NCBI GenBank assembly: GCA_026982215.1 | Contig: JALSHN010000363.1 | Coordinates: 1 to 10,157 of the forward strand | DNA: 10,157 bases | Direction: 5' to 3' | Source: Gammaproteobacteria bacterium | GTDB lineage: Bacteria; Pseudomonadota; Gammaproteobacteria; S012-40 | Shown here: positions 1 through 6,341 of the stretch, one piece after another | Layout of the letters: each line of letters starts with the position of its first letter | How positions within the stretch are numbered: position 1 is the stretch's first letter | Made by a program: the position numbers and the translations under genes | Notes under the pieces: model-generated | The model's input: the letters and a program-made list of their open reading frames with translations, nothing else | Databases searched by the model: none | Told to the model about the DNA's origin: nothing

Positions 1-22
1 TGAGCAACGGGTGGGGGTGAGG

Positions 23-50
23 AAAACGACAAGGCCCCCGGCGGGGGCCT
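23..50 (-). terminator. Rho-independent terminator after ychF
   Basis: A perfect 8-bp GC-rich inverted repeat (arms AGGCCCCC at 32-39 and GGGGGCCT at 43-50, 3-nt loop) lies 22 nt beyond the ychF stop codon. Read on the minus strand it is followed by TGTCGTTTTCC, which supplies a moderate U-rich tail. It is placed to end the whole minus-strand housekeeping transcript. Nothing else is discernible in bases 1-31. Confidence 0.8.
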
Positions 51-72
51 CGAGCGCGGGAGTGAGCCGGGT

Positions 73-1164
73 TCAGACGTTGAAACGGAAGTGGATCACG
101 TCACCGTCGGCGACCACGTAGTCCTTGCCCTCCAGGCGCCACTTTCCGGCCTCCTTGGCGCCCTGCTCGCCACCGCAGGCGACGAAATCGCCATAGGCCA
201 CCACCTCGGCACGGATGAAGCCCTTTTCGAAGTCGGTGTGGATGACCCCGGCGGCCTGGGGGGCGGTGGCGCCCACGGGAATGGTCCAGGCACGCACTTC
301 TTTCTCGCCGGCGGTGAAGAAGGTATGCAGCCCCAGCAACCGATGACCGGCGCGGATCACCCGGTCGAGCCCCGGCTCCTCCAACCCCAGCTCGGCGAGG
401 AATTCGTCGCGCTCGGCGTTCTCCAGCTCGGCGATCTCGGCCTCGATGGCGGCGCAGACCGCCACCACCTCGGCCCCTTCCTGCTCAGCATGCCGCTGCA
501 CCGCTTGCAAATGGGGATTGTCCCGGAATCCCCCCTCGTCGACATTGGCGATGTAGAGCACCGGCTTGGCGGTGAGCAGGTGCAGCTCACGCAGCGCTTG
601 GCGTTGTTCCTCGTCCAGCGCCAGGGCGCGGATGGGGGTGCCTTCGTCGAGGGCGGCCTTGAGATGCTCCAACAGTGCCATCTTGGCCTTGGCGTCCTTG
701 TCGCCGCTCTTGGCCACCTTGGCGACCCGATTCAGGGCCCGCTCCACCGTCTCCAGGTCGGCCAAGGCCAGTTCGGTATCGATGGTGTCGATGTCGCCCA
801 AGGGGTCCACCCGCCCGGCCACGTGGACCACGTCGTCGTCTTCGAAACAGCGCACCACATGGGCGATGGCATCGGTCTCACGGATGTTGGCCAGGAATTG
901 GTTGCCCAGCCCCTCGCCCTTGGAGGCCCCGGCCACCAGACCGGCGATGTCCACGAACTCCATGGTGGTGGGCACCACCCGTTGCGGCCGGACGATTTCG
1001 GCCAGTTTGTCCAGGCGGGGATCGGGGACCGGCACCACGCCGACGTTGGGCTCGATGGTGCAGAACGGGTAGTTCTCCGCCTGGATGCCCGCGCGGGTGA
1101 GGGCATTGAACAGGGTGGACTTGCCCACGTTGGGCAGGCCGACGATGCCGCATTTGAAACCCAT
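73..1164 (-). CDS. ychF: Redox-regulated ATPase YchF (Obg-like, OLA1 family)
   Basis: The product is a 363-residue translation-associated P-loop NTPase of the TRAFAC/Obg class, which binds ribosomes in the cytoplasm. Visible motifs are the G1 loop GLPNVGKST (residues 9-17), the Obg-type YPFCTIEPN (32-40), the G3/switch II DIAGLV (72-77) and NVDE (207-210) in place of the GTPase NKxD. NVDE is the known reason YchF/OLA1 prefers ATP to GTP. The C-terminal portion (about 278-361, ending in DGDVIHFRFNV) is the TGS-like domain. Length matches the family (about 363). The ATG is preceded by AAGGAG (1175-1180) at good spacing and lies 18 nt after the pth stop. pth-ychF adjacency is common in gammaproteobacteria, so the two are probably co-transcribed. 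No anomaly was seen. Confidence 0.97.
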   Translation of the reverse strand: MGFKCGIVGLPNVGKSTLFNALTRAGIQAENYPFCTIEPNVGVVPVPDPRLDKLAEIVRPQRVVPTTMEFVDIAGLVAGASKGEGLGNQFLANIRETDAIAHVVRCFEDDDVVHVAGRVDPLGDIDTIDTELALADLETVERALNRVAKVAKSGDKDAKAKMALLEHLKAALDEGTPIRALALDEEQRQALRELHLLTAKPVLYIANVDEGGFRDNPHLQAVQRHAEQEGAEVVAVCAAIEAEIAELENAERDEFLAELGLEEPGLDRVIRAGHRLLGLHTFFTAGEKEVRAWTIPVGATAPQAAGVIHTDFEKGFIRAEVVAYGDFVACGGEQGAKEAGKWRLEGKDYVVADGDVIHFRFNV

Positions 1165-1182
1165 GTTCCTCGTTCTCCTTGA

Positions 1183-1758
1183 TTACCGGTGCAGCCGGTT
1201 CATGGCCGCCTGGAGCTCACCGGACACCACCTGTGGCAACACTTCCAGGGCGCACTCGATGGCCTGATCGATGGCGGCACGCTCTTCCGGACGCGGGCGG
1301 CTCAACACGTAACCGGTGACGGCGTCCTTGTGCCCGGGATGGCCGATGCCCAGGCGCAGGCGCAGGAAATCCCGGCTGCCCAGGCGGGCGATGATGTCTC
1401 TGAGGCCGTTGTGACCGCCGTGCCCCCCCCCGAGTTTCAACCGGACCGTGCCCGGGGGCAGGTCCAGCTCGTCGTGGGCCACCAGCAACGACCGCGGGGG
1501 CAGTTTATAGAACCGCGCCAGCGCGGCCACGGCCTCACCGGAGCGGTTCATGTAAGTGGTGGGTTCCAACAACCACAGCGGGCGGCCGTCGATCTCGGCC
1601 CGCCCGAGCAGGCCGTGGAAGCGGCTCTCGGGCCGCAGGGCCGCGCCATGACGCTCGGCCACGGCATGCAAAAACCAAGACCCGGCGTTGTGCCGGGTCT
1701 GGTGATAGTGCGGACCGGGATTGCCCAGGCCGATGATCGCCTGGATGGGATCGGCCAT
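1183..1758 (-). CDS. pth: Peptidyl-tRNA hydrolase (bacterial Pth type)
   Basis: This 191-residue enzyme cleaves the ester bond of peptidyl-tRNAs that fall off ribosomes, recycling tRNA; it is normally essential. The family signature GLGNPG (10-15) is followed by TRHNAG with the catalytic His23. The other active-site residues are present: Asn71 in TYMNRSG, Asp96 in VAHDELD and Asn117 in GGHNGL. The start is the ATG 6 nt after the rplY stop. There is no strong Shine-Dalgarno sequence, so translational coupling to rplY is likely. Length agrees with E. coli Pth (194). One oddity is that Gly110-112, next to the conserved GGHNG motif, are all GGG codons. They form an uninterrupted run of nine G (1423-1431, seen as C on the plus strand) inside an essential gene. 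Confidence 0.97.
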   Translation of the reverse strand: MADPIQAIIGLGNPGPHYHQTRHNAGSWFLHAVAERHGAALRPESRFHGLLGRAEIDGRPLWLLEPTTYMNRSGEAVAALARFYKLPPRSLLVAHDELDLPPGTVRLKLGGGHGGHNGLRDIIARLGSRDFLRLRLGIGHPGHKDAVTGYVLSRPRPEERAAIDQAIECALEVLPQVVSGELQAAMNRLHR

Positions 1759-1764
1759 GGGGAA

Positions 1765-2385
1765 TCAGCCCTCGCCGGTTTCCTCGTCGCCCTCGGCCGC
1801 CTCGCTGGGACCGCCCTTCTTGTGGATGCTGGCCACCGGCAGGTCGTGACCGTGCAGCAGTTCCATCAATTCCACCCCGGCGGGCAGCACCAGGTCGGAG
1901 AGATGCAGCACCTCGCCCAGTCCCAGTGCGGAGACGTCCACGGTGATGAATTCGGGCAAATTCTGCGGCAGGCAGCGCACCTCCACCTCCACCAAGTCCT
2001 TGGTGAGCAGACCACCCTGCTTGACCCCGGGGGCCACGTCCTCGCCCACGAAGTGCAACGGCACGTGCATCTGGATGGTGTCTTTCTCGCTCACCCGTTG
2101 CAGATCCATGTGATGGACCTTGGGCTTGAAGGGGTGACGCTGGATGTCCTTGATCACCGCCTTTTCTTCCCGCTCACCGAGCTTGACGGTGATGATGTGG
2201 GTATAGAAGGCCTCGTGTTCCAGGGCCTTGAACACCTCGTCCTGGCTGAGGGTGATGGGCAAGGGATCGGCGTCGCCACCGTAGAGGATGGCAGGGATCT
2301 TCTCCGCGCGGCGCAGGCGGCGGCTCGCACCTTTCCCCAGATCGCTGCGCGGTTCGGCATGCAGGATGAATTGAACTTCGCTCAT
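1765..2385 (-). CDS. rplY: 50S ribosomal protein L25, long form (general stress protein Ctc / TL5)
   Basis: This 206-residue 5S-rRNA-binding ribosomal protein has two domains: an N-terminal L25 beta-barrel (about 1-97) and a C-terminal TL5 domain (about 105-190). The L25 part includes LGKGASRRLRR (16-26), IPAILYGG (30-37) and HPFKPKVHHMDLQRV (84-98). A short acidic tail, rich in Glu and Gly, follows. E. coli has only the first domain (about 94 aa), but the long form is usual elsewhere. I chose the ATG at 2385 over in-frame ATGs at 2400 and 2409. GGAGAG at 2393-2398 sits 7 nt upstream of it, and MSEVQFILHAEPR matches the family N-terminus. The ATG at 2400 overlaps that Shine-Dalgarno sequence. 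The gene lies 95 nt downstream of prs, its usual neighbour, and 6 nt upstream of pth. Confidence 0.95.
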   Translation of the reverse strand: MSEVQFILHAEPRSDLGKGASRRLRRAEKIPAILYGGDADPLPITLSQDEVFKALEHEAFYTHIITVKLGEREEKAVIKDIQRHPFKPKVHHMDLQRVSEKDTIQMHVPLHFVGEDVAPGVKQGGLLTKDLVEVEVRCLPQNLPEFITVDVSALGLGEVLHLSDLVLPAGVELMELLHGHDLPVASIHKKGGPSEAAEGDEETGEG

Positions 2386-2392
2386 GTCTCCA

Positions 2393-2398
2393 CTCTCC
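2393..2398 (-). promoter_or_regulatory. Ribosome binding site that sets the rplY start
   Basis: On the minus strand GGAGAG lies 7 nt before the ATG at 2385. Two upstream in-frame ATGs (2400 and 2409) either overlap it or lack a comparable site. This favours the 206-residue protein over 211- or 214-residue versions. Confidence 0.7.
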
Positions 2399-2446
2399 AT
2401 TGACGACACCCACGGCCCGCGACCAGGCCGGGGCGTCGAGGTTGAT

Positions 2447-2461
2447 GCGGCCCGCGGCCGC
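2447..2461 (-). other. GC-only hairpin in the prs-rplY intergenic spacer
   Basis: A perfect 6-bp inverted repeat (GCGGCC / GGCCGC, 3-nt loop) sits in the 95-nt gap between the prs stop and the rplY start, about 62 nt before the rplY ATG. There is no T-run after it on the minus strand, so it is not a standard intrinsic terminator. It could be an mRNA-processing or stability element, a weak attenuator, or chance in GC-rich DNA. No convincing sigma-70 promoter is visible in the gap. Confidence 0.35.
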
Positions 2462-2480
2462 GTTCTCGCCGCCTCGTTCT

Positions 2481-3419
2481 TCAGTCGATGAACAAGGAGC
2501 TGACCGATTCTTCGTTGTGCACCCGGCGCATGGTCTCGGCCAGCATCTCGGCCACCGAGAGCACCCGGATGCGTTCACAGGCATGGACGTCGGGGCGCAC
2601 CGGGATGGTGTCGGTGACCACCAGCTCGTCCAGCACCGATTTTTCGATGTTGTCGATGGCCGGCCCGGAGAGCACCGCATGGGTGGCGTAGGCCACCACC
2701 TTGGCGGCGCCGTTCTCTTTCAACGCCGCAGCGGCCTTGCACAGGGTGCCGGCGGTGTCCACCATGTCGTCGATGAGCACACAGGTGCGCCCCTTGACGT
2801 CACCGATGATGTGCATCACCTGGGCGACGTTGGCCTTGGGGCGGCGCTTGTCGATGATCGCCAGGTCGGCGTCGTCGAGCCGCTTGGCCAGCGCCCGCGC
2901 CCGCACCACCCCGCCCACGTCCGGCGAGACGACGATGAGATCGCTGTATTTCTGCCGCCAGATGTCACCCAGCAGGATGGGCGAGGCATAGACGTTGTCC
3001 ACCGGGATATCGAAAAAGCCCTGGATCTGATCGGCGTGGAGATCGACGGTGAGCACCCGGTCCACCCCCACCGAGCTGATCATGTTGGCCACCACCTTGG
3101 CGGTGATGGGAACCCGCGCCGAGCGCGGCCGCCGGTCCTGGCGGGAATAGCCGTAGTAGGGGATCACCGCGGTGACCCGGGCCGCCGAGGCACGACGCAC
3201 CGCGTCCACCATCACCAAAAGCTCCATCAGGTTTTCGTTGGTGGGAAAGGAGGTGGGCTGGACGATGAAGACGTCTCGGCCACGGACGTTCTCCATGATC
3301 TCCACCATGATCTCCCCATCGGAAAACCGCCCCACCACCGCCTTGCCGAGCGGCATGTTGAGGTAACTGACGATGTCCTGGGCCAGTTGGGGATGACCGT
3401 TGCCGGTGAACACCATCAT
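2481..3419 (-). CDS. prs: Ribose-phosphate pyrophosphokinase (PRPP synthetase)
   Basis: The 312-residue enzyme makes 5-phosphoribosyl 1-diphosphate from ribose 5-phosphate and ATP, feeding purine, pyrimidine, NAD, histidine and tryptophan synthesis. It is a class I enzyme, seen in ENVRGRDVFIVQ (43-54), the flexible ATP loop RQDRRPRSARVPITAKV (93-109), VDLHADQIQGFF (125-136, metal-binding His128) and the PRPP loop VLIDDMVDTAGTL (214-226). The reading frame stays open upstream to 3719, but that part covers a tRNA and a hairpin and has no family similarity. I therefore start at the first of two adjacent ATGs (3417-3419), so that MVFTGNGHPQLAQ lines up with known N-termini. E. coli Prs is 315 aa. 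Only a weak GGTG-type ribosome site precedes it. The gene follows tRNA-Gln, as in many gammaproteobacteria. Confidence 0.96.
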   Translation of the reverse strand: MMVFTGNGHPQLAQDIVSYLNMPLGKAVVGRFSDGEIMVEIMENVRGRDVFIVQPTSFPTNENLMELLVMVDAVRRASAARVTAVIPYYGYSRQDRRPRSARVPITAKVVANMISSVGVDRVLTVDLHADQIQGFFDIPVDNVYASPILLGDIWRQKYSDLIVVSPDVGGVVRARALAKRLDDADLAIIDKRRPKANVAQVMHIIGDVKGRTCVLIDDMVDTAGTLCKAAAALKENGAAKVVAYATHAVLSGPAIDNIEKSVLDELVVTDTIPVRPDVHACERIRVLSVAEMLAETMRRVHNEESVSSLFID

Positions 3420-3503
3420 TTTTCGTTCACCCACACCGGGGAGGTTGCGTGCCTTTCTCAAACGTCTTCGCCTCGTCTGCGCCGTGGCGGCCAACGAACG
3501 TAA

Positions 3504-3528
3504 GAGGCCACCCATGGAGGGTGGCCTC
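3504..3528 (-). terminator. Strong hairpin just after tRNA-Gln, possible partial terminator before prs
   Basis: A perfect 10-bp inverted repeat (GAGGCCACCC at 3504-3513, GGGTGGCCTC at 3519-3528, 5-nt loop) starts 6 nt beyond the tRNA CCA end. On the minus strand it is followed by TTACGTTCGTT, a T-rich but interrupted tail. It may end most tRNA transcripts while letting some polymerase through to prs, or it may mark the tRNA 3' end for processing. From here to the prs start (3420-3503) I see no clear promoter. Confidence 0.6.
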
Positions 3529-3534
3529 GCCAGA

Positions 3535-3609
3535 TGGCTGGGGCGCCAGGATTCGAACCTGGGAATGCTGGGACCAAAACCCAGTGCCTTACCGCTTGGC
3601 GACGCCCCA
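3535..3609 (-). tRNA. tRNA-Gln, anticodon UUG
   Basis: The complete 75-nt cloverleaf can be read by eye. The acceptor stem pairs TGGGGCG with CGCCCCA. The D-arm is GCC...GGC around AAGCGGTAA, and the anticodon stem is CTGGG/CCCAG with loop TTTTGGT, giving anticodon TTG. A 5-nt variable loop CATTC, a T-arm CCAGG-TTCGAAT-CCTGG, discriminator G and encoded CCA complete it. Layout and length match E. coli tRNA-Gln(UUG). The first 21 nt are also the last seven codons, including the stop, of ispE. A perfect -10 box lies 37-42 nt upstream inside ispE, so the tRNA probably has its own promoter. Confidence 0.98.
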
Positions 3610-4467
3610 AGAATCGTCTTCCAGTCGCCGATGCGTCGGGGAACGATTATAACCCCGCGCGACGAAACCGCTCCAGCCGGCGGGCAGACGCGCCAACACC
3701 GCCCGTGCCGCGGTGACATCGGGGAAGGGGGCGAAGATACAGGCGCCGGTGCCCGTCATCCGCGCCTGACCGGCCTCCCGCTCGAGCCAGGCCAGGGCCT
3801 CGCCCACTTCCGGGTGGCGACGCACCACCACCGCTTGGCAATCGTTGCGCGTCTCCACCCCTGGAAAATCGGATATTTTGATGGCGGGGGTGTTGCGTGT
3901 CAATTCCTCGTCTCGAAAGATTGCCGCGGTATCCACTTGCACCGGCGGTGCCAACACCAGGTACCACCGCTCGGGCAGCCGCACCGCGGTGAGCCGTTCG
4001 CCCACGCCTTCGGCGAAGGCGGCATGCCCCTGGACGAACACCGGCACATCGGCCCCCAGCGCCAACCCCAGCTCGGCCAGCCGCTCCAGCGGCCAGTCCA
4101 GCCGCCACAGGCGGTTCAGGGCCAGCAAAACGGTGGCGGCGTCCGAGGAGCCACCCCCCAGGCCGCCGCCCATGGGCAAGCGCTTGTCGAGGTCGATCTC
4201 CACCCCGAGCGAGGTGCCCGAGGCCTGTTGCAACCGCCGGGCGGCGCGCACGATCAGATCATCCTCGACGGACACGCCGGGGAGGCGGTAACGGCGCACC
4301 ACACCACCCTCCTCGCGCAGGCGGAACCACAGGGTGTCGCCGTGGCCGAGGAACTGGAACACTGTCTGCAACTCGTGGTAACCGTCGCGGCGACGCCCGA
4401 GGACGTGCAGGAAGAGGTTGAGCTTCGCCGGGGCCGGCAATGCCCAGCCACGGTGGGTTTCACTCAT
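3589..4467 (-). CDS. ispE: 4-diphosphocytidyl-2-C-methyl-D-erythritol kinase
   Basis: This 292-residue GHMP-family kinase phosphorylates CDP-methylerythritol in the MEP pathway for isoprenoid precursors. Evidence includes PAPAKLNLFLHV with substrate-contacting Lys15 (11-22), DGYHELQTVFQ (28-38), the ATP loop PMGGGLGGGSSDAA (98-111), catalytic Asp140 in GADVPVF, and the third GHMP motif MTGTGACIF. The ATG overlaps the last 8 nt of the TPR lipoprotein gene (ATGAGTGA), indicating translational coupling. At the 3' end the frame continues past the usual C-terminus (RGYNRSPTHRRL) for ten residues and enters tRNA-Gln. The last six residues WGVAKR and the TAA stop are encoded by the tRNA acceptor strand and D-arm. 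The lolB gene that usually precedes ispE is missing here. Confidence 0.96.
   Translation of the reverse strand: MSETHRGWALPAPAKLNLFLHVLGRRRDGYHELQTVFQFLGHGDTLWFRLREEGGVVRRYRLPGVSVEDDLIVRAARRLQQASGTSLGVEIDLDKRLPMGGGLGGGSSDAATVLLALNRLWRLDWPLERLAELGLALGADVPVFVQGHAAFAEGVGERLTAVRLPERWYLVLAPPVQVDTAAIFRDEELTRNTPAIKISDFPGVETRNDCQAVVVRRHPEVGEALAWLEREAGQARMTGTGACIFAPFPDVTAARAVLARLPAGWSGFVARGYNRSPTHRRLEDDSWGVAKR
3646..3675 (-). promoter_or_regulatory. Predicted sigma-70 promoter of tRNA-Gln, inside ispE
   Basis: On the minus strand a perfect TATAAT (3646-3651) lies 18 nt downstream of a weak -35, TGGAGC (3670-3675). The discriminator CGTTCCCC is GC-rich, as in stringently controlled stable-RNA promoters. 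Transcription should begin near 3639, leaving a leader of about 30 nt before the tRNA 5' end. The box is read as Tyr-Asn (TAT AAT) in ispE. Five-base arms CGGGG/CCCCG flank it (3637-3657), probably by chance. Confidence 0.6.
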
Positions 4468-6208
4468 CGATCGTCAGGTCATCCGGCTCGATCCCGAAAC
4501 GCTCCAGGGTGGCATTGAGCACTTCGTCATCGGGGTATTTCTCCCATGCCTTGCGCCACACGGCCAAAGCCTCGTCCTTCTTGCCCTGGCGCCACAGCAC
4601 CTCGCCGAGGTGGGCGGCGATCTCAGCGTCGTCGAGGCGGGCGTAGGCCTGACGCAGGTAGCGCTCGGCCGCCTGTAGGTCACCCCGGCGATAGCGCACC
4701 CAACCCATGCTGTCGATGATCGCCGGATCGTCCGGCTGCAACCGATAGGCTTCCTCGATGAGGGCCTCGGCCTCGTCCAGGCGATCGGTGCGATCGGCCA
4801 GGGTATAACCCAGGGCGTTGAGGGCGGCGGCATTGTCGGGCTCGCGTTCCAGCACCTTGCGCAGGTCGGCCTCGGCCACGTCGAGCTTGTCCAGCCGTTC
4901 GGCCACCAGCGCACGGGCGTAGAGGATCTGGGAGTCGTCTGGCAGGCGGGTGAGGGCCTCGCTGAGCAGCGCGAAGGCAGCCTTGTAACGTTTGGCATCC
5001 CGCAGCAAGGCCGCCTTGAAGAGGTAGATGCGCCGCACCTCCTCGGCATTGATCAACGGCACCTGATCGAGGTAGTCCAATGCCTCGTCCAGTCCTTTCA
5101 TCTGGGCGAGGATGGCGGCGATGCGCAATTGGGCATCGATGCGGTATTGCCCCCGACGCACCTTGCGATACCAGCGCAGGGCATCCTCCCACTGGCGGCG
5201 TTCCTCGTAGATCTGCCCCTTGAAAAAGGCCACTGCCTGGGTGCGCCGCCCCAACTCGTAGAGGCGATCGAGGTAGCCCTCGGCCTCGTCCACGTCACCG
5301 AACTGCATCGCCAGCATGGCCAGGGCATAGAGCACGTCTTCGTTGTCGGGGGTCTGGGTGGCCAGGGTCTCGAATTGGGTACGGGCCTCTTCCAGGCGGC
5401 GGGCGTCCACCAGCCGCCGGGCCAGTTCGAGGCGTACCGAGGCATCCTTGGGGTGCGCCGCGAGGTAGTCCTTGAGGTAGCTGATGGCGGCATCGAGGTC
5501 TTGCCTGTCCACCAGGATGCGCGCCTTGAGGATCACCGCCACCGACCAGTCCGGCTTCATTGCCAAGGCACGCTCCACCTCGGCGAGCGCCGTTTCGGTC
5601 TCACCCGCCCAGTGGGCGATGCCGGCCAGGGCGAAATGGGCCTCAGGGACCTCGGCATGGCGCTCGGCCAGCGCGCGCATCACCGGCAAGGCCTGGGTGC
5701 GTTCCGTTTCGCGGCGGAGGATGACGGCGATCCGGCGGAAACCACGCCCCACGTCACCCTGGCGTTGCAGCAGGGCATCGAAGATGTCCACCGCTTCCTC
5801 CACCCGGCCGTTGCGCACCAACAGCACGGCCAGCACCCGCTGAGGCTCCAGGTCCTCCGGGGCTAGTTCGACCCACAACCGTGCCGCGGCCAGTGCCTCC
5901 TCTGGACGGCGGGCGAGCACCGCCAGCCGCACCGCCTGCCGGGCCACCTTGGGATCACGGCTGGTGTGCGCCACGTCGAGATAGTTTTTCAGAGCAGAGT
6001 CCAGGTCCCCCTGACGGGCAGCGAGATCCGCCACCAGCAATTCGTAGATGAGCTCGGCACGCAGTGACTCCGGTGTCTCCGGCCCCCCTTGCGGAGCGGG
6101 CTGCACCACCTGTAGCGGCGGGGGTTCGAGGCGCTCGCCCCCCCCCCGGGGGACGGCGCAGGCGACGAGTAACGAGCTGGCGATGACAATGGACGATAGG
6201 CGGTTCAT
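4460..6208 (-). CDS. TPR-repeat outer-membrane lipoprotein, ispE-linked
   Basis: The product is a 582-residue lipoprotein made largely of tetratricopeptide repeats. It begins with a short signal peptide and lipobox LVAC, with Cys17 as the lipidation site. The following Ala18-Val19 (no Asp at +2) suggests outer-membrane sorting. A Gly/Pro-rich linker (about 20-48) leads into helical repeats covering about 50-565. The clearest TPR units are at 185-218, 288-320, 427-458, 461-494, 495-526 and 528-560. It resembles the large TPR protein next to lolB/ispE in Pseudomonas-type genomes, whose precise role I do not know; a scaffold function at the envelope is inference. GGAG precedes the ATG, and the stop overlaps ispE by 8 nt. 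Codons 21-24 contain a run of ten G, a possible slippage site. Confidence 0.85.
   Translation of the reverse strand: MNRLSSIVIASSLLVACAVPRGGGERLEPPPLQVVQPAPQGGPETPESLRAELIYELLVADLAARQGDLDSALKNYLDVAHTSRDPKVARQAVRLAVLARRPEEALAAARLWVELAPEDLEPQRVLAVLLVRNGRVEEAVDIFDALLQRQGDVGRGFRRIAVILRRETERTQALPVMRALAERHAEVPEAHFALAGIAHWAGETETALAEVERALAMKPDWSVAVILKARILVDRQDLDAAISYLKDYLAAHPKDASVRLELARRLVDARRLEEARTQFETLATQTPDNEDVLYALAMLAMQFGDVDEAEGYLDRLYELGRRTQAVAFFKGQIYEERRQWEDALRWYRKVRRGQYRIDAQLRIAAILAQMKGLDEALDYLDQVPLINAEEVRRIYLFKAALLRDAKRYKAAFALLSEALTRLPDDSQILYARALVAERLDKLDVAEADLRKVLEREPDNAAALNALGYTLADRTDRLDEAEALIEEAYRLQPDDPAIIDSMGWVRYRRGDLQAAERYLRQAYARLDDAEIAAHLGEVLWRQGKKDEALAVWRKAWEKYPDDEVLNATLERFGIEPDDLTIDE
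6138..6147 (-). repeat. Homopolymeric G10 tract early in the TPR lipoprotein gene
   Basis: Ten consecutive C on the plus strand (G on the coding strand), preceded on the coding strand by five C, encode part of Arg21-Gly24, just after the lipidation cysteine. A gain or loss of one base would shift the frame and truncate the protein. A shorter G9 run occurs in the essential pth gene, so long G runs may just be tolerated in this genome. Confidence 0.75.
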
Positions 6209-6272
6209 CTGGTCTCCAAGACGACCCCGGCAACCCGGGCGGGACAGCGCGCACCACGGGCGCTCGCGGCTA

Positions 6273-6301
6273 ACTATAACGAATCCGCCACCGCGTTTTC
6301 A
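6273..6301 (-). promoter_or_regulatory. Predicted sigma-70 promoter for the TPR lipoprotein-ispE transcript
   Basis: On the minus strand TATAGT (6273-6278, five of six to consensus) is preceded at 17 nt by TGAAAA (6296-6301, three of six). It lies about 65 nt upstream of the start codon, in an otherwise GC-rich divergent spacer of 145 nt shared with flgA. This is the best candidate there for that direction. Confidence 0.5.
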
Positions 6302-6324
6302 TCCCTACCGTTTTTCTCCACCCT

Positions 6325-6341
6325 TCGGCACGCGGGTTGCA
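6325..6341 (+). promoter_or_regulatory. Sigma-54 (RpoN) promoter of flgA
   Basis: TCGGCACGCGGGTTGCA matches the sigma-54 consensus YTGGCACGRNNNTTGCW except at two positions. The invariant GG (6327-6328) and GC (6339-6340) have the correct -24/-12 spacing. RpoN with a FleQ/FlrA-type activator controls early flagellar genes in many polarly flagellated gammaproteobacteria. Transcription is predicted to start at about 6352, only 2 nt before the flgA ATG. I see no obvious activator site. Confidence 0.75.

Noticed and set aside
91..3503. Long plus-strand open frames running almost continuously opposite ychF, pth, rplY and prs (91-1182, 1189-2403, 2400-3503).
   Set aside because: They mirror well-recognised minus-strand genes in a GC-rich genome where antisense stops are rare. 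Their His/Gly/Gln-rich translations match no protein family.
3637..3657. Inverted repeat CGGGG/CCCCG around the tRNA -10 box, as an operator.
   Set aside because: The arms are only five G/C bases, easily found by chance in this composition, and no known operator pattern is matched.
3420..3719. In-frame upstream extension of prs by 100 residues.
   Set aside because: It would translate through the hairpin, the whole tRNA-Gln and the ispE end. Family alignment starts at MVFTGNGH.
4460..6208. CRISPR-like or DNA-level repeat array in the TPR gene.
   Set aside because: The periodicity is at the protein level (about 34 residues) and degenerate. There are no identical DNA repeats or uniform spacers.
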